Origin: an uncultured Oscillospiraceae bacterium
GTDB taxonomy: Bacteria; Bacillota; Clostridia; Oscillospirales; Acutalibacteraceae
Length of the DNA stretch: 55,891 nucleotides
Reading direction: 5' to 3'
Assembly: GCA_900545655.1 (NCBI GenBank)
Contig: UQZY01000009.1
Coordinates: forward strand, 1-55,891
The number at the start of each line of letters is the position of its first letter. The first letter of the stretch is position 1. The notes beneath the pieces are model-generated. The model was not told where the DNA came from. It made no database searches and saw only the letters and a list, made by a program, of their open reading frames with translations. The translations under genes and the position numbers were made by a program. Positions 1-7,833 of this stretch are shown here, one piece after another.

Positions 1-4
1 ATAA

Positions 5-44
5 ATATTTGAGATAGCACTTTAATTCTCAAATATATTATAAT
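5..44. promoter_or_regulatory. 10-bp inverted repeat beside a TATAAT box
   Basis: Positions 5-14 (ATATTTGAGA) and 27-36 (TCTCAAATAT) form a perfect inverted repeat with a 12-bp spacer, directly before TATAAT at 39-44. This looks like an operator next to a promoter -10 box. No acceptable -35 lies at 16-18 bp, and the gene it would serve is probably left of the window. Positions 45-143 hold nothing else I can support. Confidence 0.3.
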
Positions 45-143
45 GGACAAAGTTTAAGAATTATATATACATTTATCAAAAATACCAAATTCATGTCATT
101 TTCTAAAAAGTTGATTGTCATTTTGTGGAAATTGTACAAAAAA

Positions 144-170
144 GCTCATACACCGACAAAGTGTATGAGC
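144..170 (-). terminator. Rho-independent terminator of the histidine operon
   Basis: A 10-bp perfect stem (GCTCATACAC/GTGTATGAGC) with a 7-nt loop is followed on the minus strand by a T-rich tract (complement of 137-143). It sits 6 bp beyond the GntR stop and ends the long minus-strand unit that starts at hisZG. Confidence 0.85.
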
Positions 171-176
171 CTCATT

Positions 177-866
177 TTATTTTGATATATATCTTAAATA
201 TTTGTCAATTCCGTCGTTCATAAGAGCACAGGCACGGTCTCCGTCCTTTTTTTCGATACAGTCTGTAAAGTCGTTGAGAAGCTTCACGGCACCGTCGGGC
301 CCGCACATCTTGAAATAGGTAATCCAAAAAGGTATTGAGATATCATGCAGAGCGTTTATGAAAAGCGGCAGCATCTCACTCTTACTGCGAATAAATACCT
401 CTCTGTGCCATTTAAAGAAATCCTCAGAAAGTTCTTCCGGGGAGATTCCGTTCTTAATTCTTTCGGCAATCCCCGCAACCTTTGACTTCAGGAACTCCAA
501 GTCCTCGTCCGTTCGCCTTTCACATATACGGCGAAAAGCCATACCCTCTATGGCAATACGTATGTCAAGTATCGCAAGCAAGCGTTCAAAGTCAAGAGAG
601 GATATACCGTACCTCGCAATGGCTTCAAGGGTTCTTGCGTCCCCGGTTTTGAGATAGTCCGCAACAAAACTGCCGGACTGTGGATAAACATCTATAAGTC
701 CCATTTGAGAAAGCTGTTCAAGCGCGGAATGAGCGGCAGTCTTACTTATGCCGAACGATGAGGCTATCTCCCTCTCCGTCGGTATCCTCTCTCCCGTTTT
801 CATCTCGCCCGAGAGAATTTTATCGACAAAATATTCAATTAGCCTTGTCTTGTTATCTGTAGCCAA
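177..866 (-). CDS. GntR/FadR-family transcriptional regulator
   Basis: A 229-aa DNA-binding regulator. Residues 5-70 form the GntR winged helix (GERIPTEREIASSFGISKTAAHSAL). The remainder is an all-helical FCD-type effector domain. One FCD metal-ligand position is kept (FKWHREVF), but the C-terminal helices, which normally carry two more histidines, read NDFTDC and MNDGI, so metal binding is doubtful. The start is TTG at 866, set by GGAGGATAAAAA just upstream; no ATG fits better. It lies 21 bp after the PHP phosphatase as the last gene before the terminator. Co-transcription with the his genes is inferred from spacing only, and the target is unknown. Confidence 0.85.
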   Translation of the reverse strand: MATDNKTRLIEYFVDKILSGEMKTGERIPTEREIASSFGISKTAAHSALEQLSQMGLIDVYPQSGSFVADYLKTGDARTLEAIARYGISSLDFERLLAILDIRIAIEGMAFRRICERRTDEDLEFLKSKVAGIAERIKNGISPEELSEDFFKWHREVFIRSKSEMLPLFINALHDISIPFWITYFKMCGPDGAVKLLNDFTDCIEKKDGDRACALMNDGIDKYLRYISK

Positions 867-887
867 TTTTTATCCTCCGGTAAGTTT

Positions 888-1811
888 TTAATCAAGAACC
901 GTCACGAGGTTTAAGTCATACTTTAAGACGAGCTCCGATGCTTTGTCAAAGCCATAGGTTATAGCGTCCCTGCTGTGGGCATCAGACGAAAGAATAACCG
1001 GTGTTCCCTTTTCGGAAAGGTACTTAAGCACTCTTTCCGACGGATACGGCTTATCGCATATTCCTCTTGCCATACCGCCCGTATTTATCTCAAAAATAAC
1101 GGGTGTATCCGTAAGCTTTTCAAGAGCCTTTTTCTCTGCGGCGATATACCTCTCGTCCTCCGTATCAATATACGGCTTTCCGGTTTCAGCTTCAAACTGC
1201 TTGTTGAACTTTGTAACGGTGTCAAAGTGTGCGATTATTCTGCAATGTGTCTTTTCATAAAGGTTTCCCACGAGTTCAAAATACTTTTCAACAGCGGTCA
1301 TTTTGTCACCGTCACAGTAAAGCTCAATGCACCTTTCAAAGTTTTCGATTTTATAATCAACGGACGACCAGGTCGTGTCATCTCCGTTTAAACTGTGAAC
1401 TGCACCTATAACATACTCATAATCGGAAAGTCCGTCCGTGTCGGACCAATAGTCCTGCTCTATTCCGAGGCGAATATTTATCTTATCCTTATACTTTTCT
1501 TTGAGTGCGAGCACGGTTTCTCTGTACTCCTTCGTGCCCTCAACGCTCATCGTCCAGTCAGGCTCGCCTTCAATGTGCGAATGTCCCGAAAATCCAAGCT
1601 CGGGCAGACCTGCGTCGATTGCGGCAAGCACCATCTCCTCGGGTGAATTTTCACCGTCGCAGAAAGTCGTGTGCGTGTGATAGTTGCTGTGTTTCTTTAC
1701 ACCCTTGCTGAAAATCTTCTTTGTTTTGATGTATGCGTTTATCGGCAATGCAATCGCGTAGATGACTATAACAGCTATAAGTAAATATTTCATTATCGTT
1801 AGGAAATCCAT
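888..1811 (-). CDS. Membrane-anchored PHP-family histidinol-phosphatase (predicted)
   Basis: A 307-aa PHP-superfamily metallophosphoesterase. The metal-binding signature YHTHTTFCDG lies near residue 45, with further ligands in IRLGIEQDY, GAVHSL, IIAHFD and ILSSDAHS, as in HisJ/HisK enzymes that dephosphorylate histidinol phosphate. No other histidinol-phosphatase occurs in the operon, so this gene would complete the pathway. Residues 5-26 form a hydrophobic helix (LLIAVIVIYAIALPINAY), suggesting membrane anchoring, which is unusual for HisJ. The start ATG shares one base with the hisE stop (TAATG) and has AGGAGAAG upstream. Another phosphomonoester substrate is possible. Confidence 0.8.
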   Translation of the reverse strand: MDFLTIMKYLLIAVIVIYAIALPINAYIKTKKIFSKGVKKHSNYHTHTTFCDGENSPEEMVLAAIDAGLPELGFSGHSHIEGEPDWTMSVEGTKEYRETVLALKEKYKDKINIRLGIEQDYWSDTDGLSDYEYVIGAVHSLNGDDTTWSSVDYKIENFERCIELYCDGDKMTAVEKYFELVGNLYEKTHCRIIAHFDTVTKFNKQFEAETGKPYIDTEDERYIAAEKKALEKLTDTPVIFEINTGGMARGICDKPYPSERVLKYLSEKGTPVILSSDAHSRDAITYGFDKASELVLKYDLNLVTVLD

Positions 1812-2128
1812 TAAACCATCTTCTCCTGTTTTACTTTATGGTCAATAACGTGACGGGACGCAAGCTCATCTCGCACCTCATCCGGTGTTATCCCCATCTC
1901 CGTCATGAGCACCATTACATGATACATTAAATCTGCAATTTCGTAAATAGTTTCTCTCTTATCATTTGATTTTGCGGCAATAATCACCTCGGTAGACTCC
2001 TCGCCCACCTTTTTAAGAATCTTATCTATTCCCTTTTCAAAGAGATAAGAGGTATACGAATTTTCCGGCAATGTATTTTTTCTTTCACAGAGAAGCTTAT
2101 ACAATTCATCCGCTTTAAAATCTGACAT
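1811..2128 (-). CDS. hisE: Phosphoribosyl-ATP pyrophosphatase
   Basis: A 105-aa MazG-like helical enzyme for the second step of histidine synthesis: hydrolysis of phosphoribosyl-ATP to phosphoribosyl-AMP and pyrophosphate. The signature GEESTEVIIAAK supplies the Mg-binding acids, with a second acidic cluster in YEIADLMYHVMVLM. It is a stand-alone gene just after hisI, where many bacteria have a HisIE fusion. The ATG at 2128 is preceded by GAGGAGAATAACC. Translational coupling to the PHP gene is likely from the one-base overlap. Confidence 0.95.
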   Translation of the reverse strand: MSDFKADELYKLLCERKNTLPENSYTSYLFEKGIDKILKKVGEESTEVIIAAKSNDKRETIYEIADLMYHVMVLMTEMGITPDEVRDELASRHVIDHKVKQEKMV

Positions 2129-2130
2129 GG

Positions 2131-2472
2131 TTATTCTCCTCTCTCATATATCCTGTTGAAAAAGCACGACTGCTCGCCTGTGTGACAGGCGGGCCCGTCT
2201 TTTTCAACCATGACGACGAGCGCGTCGCGGTCGCAGTCGGCTGTTATGCTGACTATGTGCTGATAGTTGCCGCTGGTCTCGCCCTTCAGCCACAGCTCCT
2301 GCCGACTGCGACTGAAGAAGCAGGTGAGCCCCTTTTCAAGCGAGATATCAAGACTTTCCCTGCTCATGTACGCAAGGGTCAGCACCTGCTTCGTTTCATT
2401 ATCCACGACAACGGCGGGGATAAGGCCGCGCTCGTCAAATTTCAACAAATCAATATCCTTAATTTCCGCCAA
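2131..2472 (-). CDS. hisI: Phosphoribosyl-AMP cyclohydrolase
   Basis: A 113-aa zinc enzyme that opens the adenine ring of phosphoribosyl-AMP (third step). The core LTLAYMSRESLDISL is present, as are the metal and zinc ligands in DCDRDALVV and the C-terminal ACHTGEQSCFF cysteines. Length matches stand-alone HisI. The start is TTG at 2472, supported by GGGAG nine bases upstream; no nearby ATG is in frame. It is separated from hisF by a 213-bp gap holding a large palindrome, the only long gap in the operon, and is followed by hisE after 2 bp. Confidence 0.95.
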   Translation of the reverse strand: MAEIKDIDLLKFDERGLIPAVVVDNETKQVLTLAYMSRESLDISLEKGLTCFFSRSRQELWLKGETSGNYQHIVSITADCDRDALVVMVEKDGPACHTGEQSCFFNRIYERGE

Positions 2473-2519
2473 TTAAAACACTCCCACAACTAAAATCAAT
2501 TAACACTGATACAAAGCAT

Positions 2520-2674
2520 GGATAATATCACACTCTGCCGTTTATTTTTTTCGACCTCTGATACGTAACTGCAGGTGCACGTTTAAACGTTATGCGTTTA
2601 AACAATGTGCTCAGCAAACGTCGAAAATATAATCTCCGAAAAAATGCGTAAACGAAAAAAATATGATATTATCC
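2520..2674. repeat. 155-bp imperfect palindrome between hisF and hisI
   Basis: Nested inverted repeats fill this gap. Outer arms GGATAATATCA (2520-2530) and TGATATTATCC (2664-2674) are exact complements. Next come TATTTTTTTCG (2543-2553) and CGAAAAAAATA (2653-2663). The core is a hairpin GTTTAAACG/CGTTTAAAC (2581-2589 and 2595-2603), extended by GCAC/GTGC. No ORF lies inside. It could be a miniature transposable element or an intercistronic RNA structure adjusting hisI-hisE expression. Confidence 0.55.
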
Positions 2675-2685
2675 GAGGCTTCATG

Positions 2686-3444
2686 TCACACTCTGACATT
2701 TATGCCGGCGGCGCTGAGGGTTGACTTTAATTCTTTTATGTCAACCTCACCAAAATGGAAAACGGAGGCCGCAAGACCTGCATCCACCTTGGGAAGTTCC
2801 CTGAAAAGATCAATAAAATCCTGAGCCTTTCCCGCTCCGCCGGACGCTATCACGGGTACGGATACCGCGTCACATACGGCGCGAAGCATCTCGATATCAA
2901 ATCCGTTTTTCACACCGTCGGTATCAATGGAATTTACAACAACCTCGCCCGCCCCGTTTTCAACACATCGTCTAATCCAGGCGATGCCCTCCATTCCGGT
3001 ATCAATCCTTCCGCCGTTTTTGAAAACGCGGAACTGTCCGTCAACACGCTTTATGTCAGCGGAAATAACCACGCACTGATCTCCGTATTTTTCAGCGGCT
3101 TCTCTGATAAGCTCCGGATTGCTTATAGCCCCGCTGTTGACGGACACCTTGTCGGCGCCGGCTGTCAGAACACGTTCAAAATCTTCAAGCGTATTTATGC
3201 CGCCGCCGACGGTGAGCGGTATAAACACATTTTCCGCAACCCTTGAAAGTATATCGGTAAAAAGTTTTCGTTCCTCGGCGGATGCGGTTATGTCATAAAA
3301 TACAAGCTCATCAGCGCCGCAGCCCGAATAATATTTTGCAAGCTCTACAGGTGAATTCACATCTGAGAGTCCCTCAAAATTCACACCCTTTACAACACGT
3401 CCGTCCTTTACATCAAGGCATGGAATTATCCTTTTAGTAATCAT
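2686..3444 (-). CDS. hisF: Imidazole glycerol phosphate synthase, cyclase subunit
   Basis: A 252-aa (beta/alpha)8 barrel that, with HisH, converts PRFAR plus ammonia into imidazole glycerol phosphate and AICAR. The N-terminal catalytic region reads IIPCLDVKDGRVVKG with the acid Asp, the second catalytic Asp is in VVISADIKRV, and phosphate-binding loops are VGGGI and ASGGAG. The ATG overlaps the end of hisA by 4 bases (ATGA), so translation is probably coupled. Confidence 0.97.
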   Translation of the reverse strand: MITKRIIPCLDVKDGRVVKGVNFEGLSDVNSPVELAKYYSGCGADELVFYDITASAEERKLFTDILSRVAENVFIPLTVGGGINTLEDFERVLTAGADKVSVNSGAISNPELIREAAEKYGDQCVVISADIKRVDGQFRVFKNGGRIDTGMEGIAWIRRCVENGAGEVVVNSIDTDGVKNGFDIEMLRAVCDAVSVPVIASGGAGKAQDFIDLFRELPKVDAGLAASVFHFGEVDIKELKSTLSAAGINVRV

Positions 3445-4163
3445 CTCTTGCTCTCCGTTATCTTTATTGCCTCTCTGAGATTTATGTCTCCCGTGTAGTA
3501 CGCCTTACCTATTATCGCACCGTAAAGCTTCATCTCATTCAGTGCGTATATGTCCGCAAGTGAAGACACGCCTCCCGAAGCCGTTATGTTCATACTGTAG
3601 TTTTCACTCAGCGTTTTATACATCTCTCTGTTTGTACCGTTCATGGCACCGTCCTTTGAGATATCGGTGCATATCAAATACGAAACGCCGGTATCCTGCA
3701 TCTTTTTGCAAAAATCGTAAAGAGTATACCCGGACCTTTCCGTCCAGCCCTTGATAGCGACAAATCCGTCCTTAATGTCCGCTCCGACCGCAATTTTATC
3801 ACCGTATAAGGACACGGCTTTTTTCAAAAACATTTCATCATTAACGGCAGCTGTTCCGAGTATAACCCTGCCGACACCTGCATTCAGATACTTTTCTATA
3901 GTATCAAGGTTTCGTATACCGCCGCCAATCTCAACAAAAAGATTCGTACCGTTCACAACATCACATACAACGGAATAGTTCGGTAAGGTTCCGTATTTTG
4001 CACCCTCAAGATCTACCATATGTATATGCGATGCACCGCATTTTTCAAAATCCAGTGCAAGCTCTATGGGGTTGTCTGAATAAACGGTCATCTTATCATA
4101 GTCTCCTTTAAAGAGACGCACCGCTTTTTTTTCGTATAAATCTATCGCAGGAAAAATAATCAT
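3441..4163 (-). CDS. hisA: ProFAR isomerase
   Basis: A 240-aa (beta/alpha)8 barrel isomerising ProFAR to PRFAR. Catalytic Asp near residue 8 lies in FPAIDLYEKKAVRL, the second in YLICTDISKDGAM; the half-barrel phosphate sites are EIGGGIRN and ITASGGVSS. Length is normal. It has GAGG eight bases before the ATG and follows hisH by 3 bp. Placement between hisH and hisF keeps the three enzymes of this segment together. Confidence 0.96.
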   Translation of the reverse strand: MIIFPAIDLYEKKAVRLFKGDYDKMTVYSDNPIELALDFEKCGASHIHMVDLEGAKYGTLPNYSVVCDVVNGTNLFVEIGGGIRNLDTIEKYLNAGVGRVILGTAAVNDEMFLKKAVSLYGDKIAVGADIKDGFVAIKGWTERSGYTLYDFCKKMQDTGVSYLICTDISKDGAMNGTNREMYKTLSENYSMNITASGGVSSLADIYALNEMKLYGAIIGKAYYTGDINLREAIKITESKR

Positions 4164-4166
4164 TGT

Positions 4167-4775
4167 TTAAACCTCACAGAAGCCTTTAAGAATTTTAAGC
4201 CCGACATCTCCGCTCTTCTCCGGGTGGAATTGACACCCGAATACATTGTCCTTTGCAACCGCTGCCGTAACATCTATTCCGTACTCAGCGGTAGCAATAG
4301 TATTCTTTAGACAATCTGTTGCAAAGTATGAGTGGACGAAATATACAAAATCTCCGTCATTTATGTACTTAAAAAGCGGATTGCTTCCGACAAATTTCAA
4401 TGCGTTCCAACCGATATGCGGTATTTTGAGGTCGGGAGGTATCCTTCCCTCAAGAGGAATTATATCCCCGCAGATAAGAGCAAGTCCGTCATGCTCTCCG
4501 TACTCATGGCTTTTATCAAAGAGTAGCTGCATGCCGAGACAGATTCCCATAAGAGGTTTTCCGCCCCTCGCCTCTTTTATCAGCACCTTGTCAAGACCGC
4601 TTGCCCTGAGCTTATGCGCCGCGTCTCCGAAAGCGCCCACTCCGGGAAGGATGATTCTGTCCACTCCTTGAATTTCATCCTCCGTTTTTACAATACACGC
4701 ATCCTCTCCTATTTTCCTGAGAGATGAGCATACGGAAAACAGATTTCCTACGCCGTAATCAATTATTCCTACCAT
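4167..4775 (-). CDS. hisH: Imidazole glycerol phosphate synthase, glutaminase subunit
   Basis: A 202-aa class I glutamine amidotransferase that feeds ammonia to HisF. The triad is visible: nucleophile Cys in PLMGICLGMQLLF (around residue 80), and His and Glu in FGCQFHPEKS near the C terminus. The oxyanion strand reads ILPGVGAFGDA. The ATG shares a base with the hisB stop, and AAGGGTG inside hisB serves as ribosome site. Confidence 0.96.
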   Translation of the reverse strand: MVGIIDYGVGNLFSVCSSLRKIGEDACIVKTEDEIQGVDRIILPGVGAFGDAAHKLRASGLDKVLIKEARGGKPLMGICLGMQLLFDKSHEYGEHDGLALICGDIIPLEGRIPPDLKIPHIGWNALKFVGSNPLFKYINDGDFVYFVHSYFATDCLKNTIATAEYGIDVTAAVAKDNVFGCQFHPEKSGDVGLKILKGFCEV

Positions 4776-5362
4776 TAAAGAACACCCTTTGTGCTTGGAA
4801 TTTCGTCTTTGAACTCCTCATCAATCCTTACTGCCTCTTTAAGAGTACGTGCGACTGATTTGAAAGTTCCCTCTATTATGTGGTGTGAATTTTTTCCCTC
4901 AAGCTGTTTTATGTGAAGAGTTATATCTGAATTTCTCACAAACCCAAGCCAAAATTCCTCAACAAGTTCGGTATCAAAATCTCCGACTTTTTCTGTCGGT
5001 ATATGCAGATCATAGTTGAGATACGAGCGTCCCGAGATATCCGCCGCCGTGAGAATAAGAGTCTCATCCATCGGTAGAATCGTGCTTCCGTATCTCTTTA
5101 TGCCGCGCTTGTCTGACAAAGCGTCAGAAAAAGCTTTTCCGAGCGCTATTCCGATATCCTCTGTTGTGTGGTGAACATCCACATCCAAATCCCCCTTGCA
5201 GGAAAGCTTTAAATCAAATCTTCCGTGTCGGGCGAAAAGGGTCAGCATGTGGTCAAGGAAGCCAACGCCCGTGTCAATCTTACTCTCACCTTTTCCGTCA
5301 AGATTAATCTTGAGTGAAATATCTGTTTCAGCGGTTGTCCTCTTTATTTCGGCAGTTCTCAT
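4775..5362 (-). CDS. hisB: Imidazoleglycerol-phosphate dehydratase
   Basis: A 195-aa monofunctional HisB that dehydrates imidazole glycerol phosphate to imidazole acetol phosphate. Metal-binding motifs are complete: GFLDHMLTLFARHG, DVHHTTEDIGIALG and the second copy near the C terminus (NSHHIIEGTFKSVAR). The fused phosphatase domain of enterobacterial HisB is absent, consistent with a separate PHP phosphatase downstream. AGAGGG lies six bases before the ATG. Confidence 0.97.
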   Translation of the reverse strand: MRTAEIKRTTAETDISLKINLDGKGESKIDTGVGFLDHMLTLFARHGRFDLKLSCKGDLDVDVHHTTEDIGIALGKAFSDALSDKRGIKRYGSTILPMDETLILTAADISGRSYLNYDLHIPTEKVGDFDTELVEEFWLGFVRNSDITLHIKQLEGKNSHHIIEGTFKSVARTLKEAVRIDEEFKDEIPSTKGVL

Positions 5363-5389
5363 TTTAACCCTCTTTTCTTTGGTTTTTCT

Positions 5390-6475
5390 TTATTCCTTAG
5401 CTTTTATCTTTTTAACAGCTGCGATAAACGATTCCATCTGTTCACGTGAGCCTATCGTGATACGCAGGTATGACTTAAGGCGTTCGGTGTCAAAATGACG
5501 TACAAGGATGCCTTCTTTGCGAAGCTCCGAATAAAGCTCCCTGCCGCTTATCCAATCAGCTTTTGCAAAGACAAAGTTTGAAGATGAAGGAAGGACTTTG
5601 AATCCCTCGTCCGTGAGTGCTTTTGACGTAAACTTGCGGTTTTCCGTTATAACCCTGCAGTTGTCATCATAATAAGTGTCATTCTGCAGTACGGCAAGCC
5701 CTGCCGCCTGAGTCATGGAGTTTATGTTATAAGGATTTGTTGAATATTTCATCGTACGAAGGTCAGAAATCAAGTCCTTTGATGAAAGTCCGAAGCCAAG
5801 TCTTGCCCCTGCCAATGAGCGTGACTTTGAAAAAGTCATTGTAACAAGTAAATTGTCATACCTTGAAAGCAGATTTACGGCACTGTTTTTTGGGATTCCG
5901 ATTGAATTTTTGTCCGAAAAGTCGATATACGCCTCATCAATAACAATGACATTTTGAGGGTTTGACTCAACTATCTCCTCTATCTCGCAAAGCGGCATCA
6001 GTATACCGGTCGGAGCGTTCGGATTCGCGATTACAATATTTTTGTTTATACCGCAATAGTCCCTATAGTCAATCGTAAAATCGGGAAGAAGCGGAACGGT
6101 CTCATACGGTATATGATTTAACTTCGCAAATACGGAATAAAAGCCATAAGTGATATCCGGAAAAACAAAGGGATGCTTTTCATCGCCAAAGGCTATGAAT
6201 GCAAAATTGAGTATCTCGTCCGATCCGTTTGTCATGAGAACATTCTCATAGGCAAGTCCGTATTTCTCCGCAACAGCCTCTGTCAAAGCTCTGCACTCGG
6301 GATCGCTGTAAAGATTGAGTGACGCAGCAGCTTTTTCTGCCGCGCTCTTTACCTCCTCCGCAGGCGGAAAAGGACTTTCGTTTGTATTGAGTTTTATAAA
6401 CTTACGCTCTTTAGGCTGTTCCCCCGGTGTATACGGAACAAGGTCACCGTGGCGTTCACTGAAAAATTTTGACAT
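5390..6475 (-). CDS. hisC: Histidinol-phosphate aminotransferase
   Basis: A 361-aa fold-type I PLP enzyme transferring the amino group from glutamate to imidazole acetol phosphate. Motifs in order: TNGSDEIL, ANPNAPTGI, IVIDEAYIDF, TFSKSRSLAGARLGFG (PLP lysine), and the C-terminal YLRITIGSREQM arginine that binds the acid substrate. The ATG at 6475 has GAGGG upstream. It sits 27 bp before hisB and 80 bp after hisD; that 80-bp gap shows no hairpin I can support. Confidence 0.95.
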   Translation of the reverse strand: MSKFFSERHGDLVPYTPGEQPKERKFIKLNTNESPFPPAEEVKSAAEKAAASLNLYSDPECRALTEAVAEKYGLAYENVLMTNGSDEILNFAFIAFGDEKHPFVFPDITYGFYSVFAKLNHIPYETVPLLPDFTIDYRDYCGINKNIVIANPNAPTGILMPLCEIEEIVESNPQNVIVIDEAYIDFSDKNSIGIPKNSAVNLLSRYDNLLVTMTFSKSRSLAGARLGFGLSSKDLISDLRTMKYSTNPYNINSMTQAAGLAVLQNDTYYDDNCRVITENRKFTSKALTDEGFKVLPSSSNFVFAKADWISGRELYSELRKEGILVRHFDTERLKSYLRITIGSREQMESFIAAVKKIKAKE

Positions 6476-6555
6476 AACTTAACCCTCAGTCTTTAACTGT
6501 TAAACTCAGAAAATAATATTCATAGAATTATTCATTTGACTTTTGCAATATGGCA

Positions 6556-7833
6556 TCAGTCTTTTTCAAATCTTACCGTTACGGATCTGGCATGAGCGTG
6601 AAGTCCCTCCGACTCCGCAAAGCTCGCAATATCCTCCGCCACGGCAGAGAGAGCGTCCTCACTGAAATACGTATACTGTGTTTTCTTCTGAAAATCATCC
6701 ACCGAAAGAGGACTTGAAAAACGTGCCGTTCCGAGAGTCGGCAATGTATGATTCGGCCCCGCAAAATAATCTCCGAGTGCCTCCGGACAATTTTTCCCCA
6801 TGAAAACCGAGCCCGCGTGCTTTATTCCGTCGAGATAATCAAAGGGATTGTCAACACAGAGCTCAAGGTGTTCGGGTGCGATTTCATTTGCAATATCTAC
6901 GGCAAGCCTTAAGTCCTTTGCAACAATTATCTTTCCGTTGTTGTCAATTGATGTACGCGCTATTTCGGCACGCGGAAGAAGCGATATCTGTTTTTCAAGC
7001 TCAGCAGAAACCTTTTCCGCAAACTCATATGAATCCGTAACTAAAACGGCTGATGCCAGCCTGTCATGCTCTGCCTGAGAAAGCATATCCGCGGCAACAT
7101 ACTTCGGGTTACAGGTCGAATCCGCAACACAGAGAATTTCGGATGGTCCTGCAATCATATCTATGGCAACCGTGCCGAACACCTGTTTTTTTGCTTCCGC
7201 AACAAATGCATTGCCGGGGCCTACTATTTTGTCAACCCTGCTTACGGTCTCTGTGCCGAAAGCAAGAGCCGCAACCGCCTGTGCGCCCCCGACCTTATAT
7301 ATCTTATCCACACCTGCAATTTTTGCGGCAGCAAGAATTACGGGGTTTATTTTACCGTTTGAATCCGGCGGTGTAACCATTGCTATTTCACTGCAGCCGG
7401 CGATTTTTGCCGGAATTGAATCCATGAGCACGGTTGAAGGATATGCTGCCGTGCCACCCGGTACATAGAGACCTGCTTTTTCGATTGGCAGAACCTTTTG
7501 ACCCATAACAACACCGGGTCTGTCATTTATCATAAAATTGGTCCGCACCTGTTTTTCATGGAAGCTTCGGATGTTTTCTGCGGCCTTCTTTATCACTTCA
7601 ATAAGCCTTTTATCAACAAGAGAAAAAGCTTCATCAATTTCGGTTTCACTCACAAGGAGTGAAGAAAGCTTTGCCTTATCAAATCTTTCTTCATATTCAA
7701 AAAGGGCCTTGTCTCCGTTTTTGCGTACATTGTAAATGATGTCTGCTACAACATCCTCAACGCCGGTCTTTACGTCAACACGTGAAAAAATCTCCTCGTT
7801 TTTTACGCTTCCGTATTCGTATATCTTAATCAT
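6556..7833 (-). CDS. hisD: Histidinol dehydrogenase
   Basis: A 425-aa zinc enzyme making the last two NAD-dependent oxidations, histidinol to histidine. Signatures: DMIAGPSEILCVAD, SQAEHDRLASA (zinc Gln/His), NEIAPEHLEL and FAGPNHTLPT. The frame opens at 7875, but ATG at 7833 gives the usual MIKIYEYGS start. That ATG overlaps the hisZG stop by 8 bases (ATGATTAA), implying translational coupling to the fusion gene. Confidence 0.96.
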   Translation of the reverse strand: MIKIYEYGSVKNEEIFSRVDVKTGVEDVVADIIYNVRKNGDKALFEYEERFDKAKLSSLLVSETEIDEAFSLVDKRLIEVIKKAAENIRSFHEKQVRTNFMINDRPGVVMGQKVLPIEKAGLYVPGGTAAYPSTVLMDSIPAKIAGCSEIAMVTPPDSNGKINPVILAAAKIAGVDKIYKVGGAQAVAALAFGTETVSRVDKIVGPGNAFVAEAKKQVFGTVAIDMIAGPSEILCVADSTCNPKYVAADMLSQAEHDRLASAVLVTDSYEFAEKVSAELEKQISLLPRAEIARTSIDNNGKIIVAKDLRLAVDIANEIAPEHLELCVDNPFDYLDGIKHAGSVFMGKNCPEALGDYFAGPNHTLPTLGTARFSSPLSVDDFQKKTQYTYFSEDALSAVAEDIASFAESEGLHAHARSVTVRFEKD

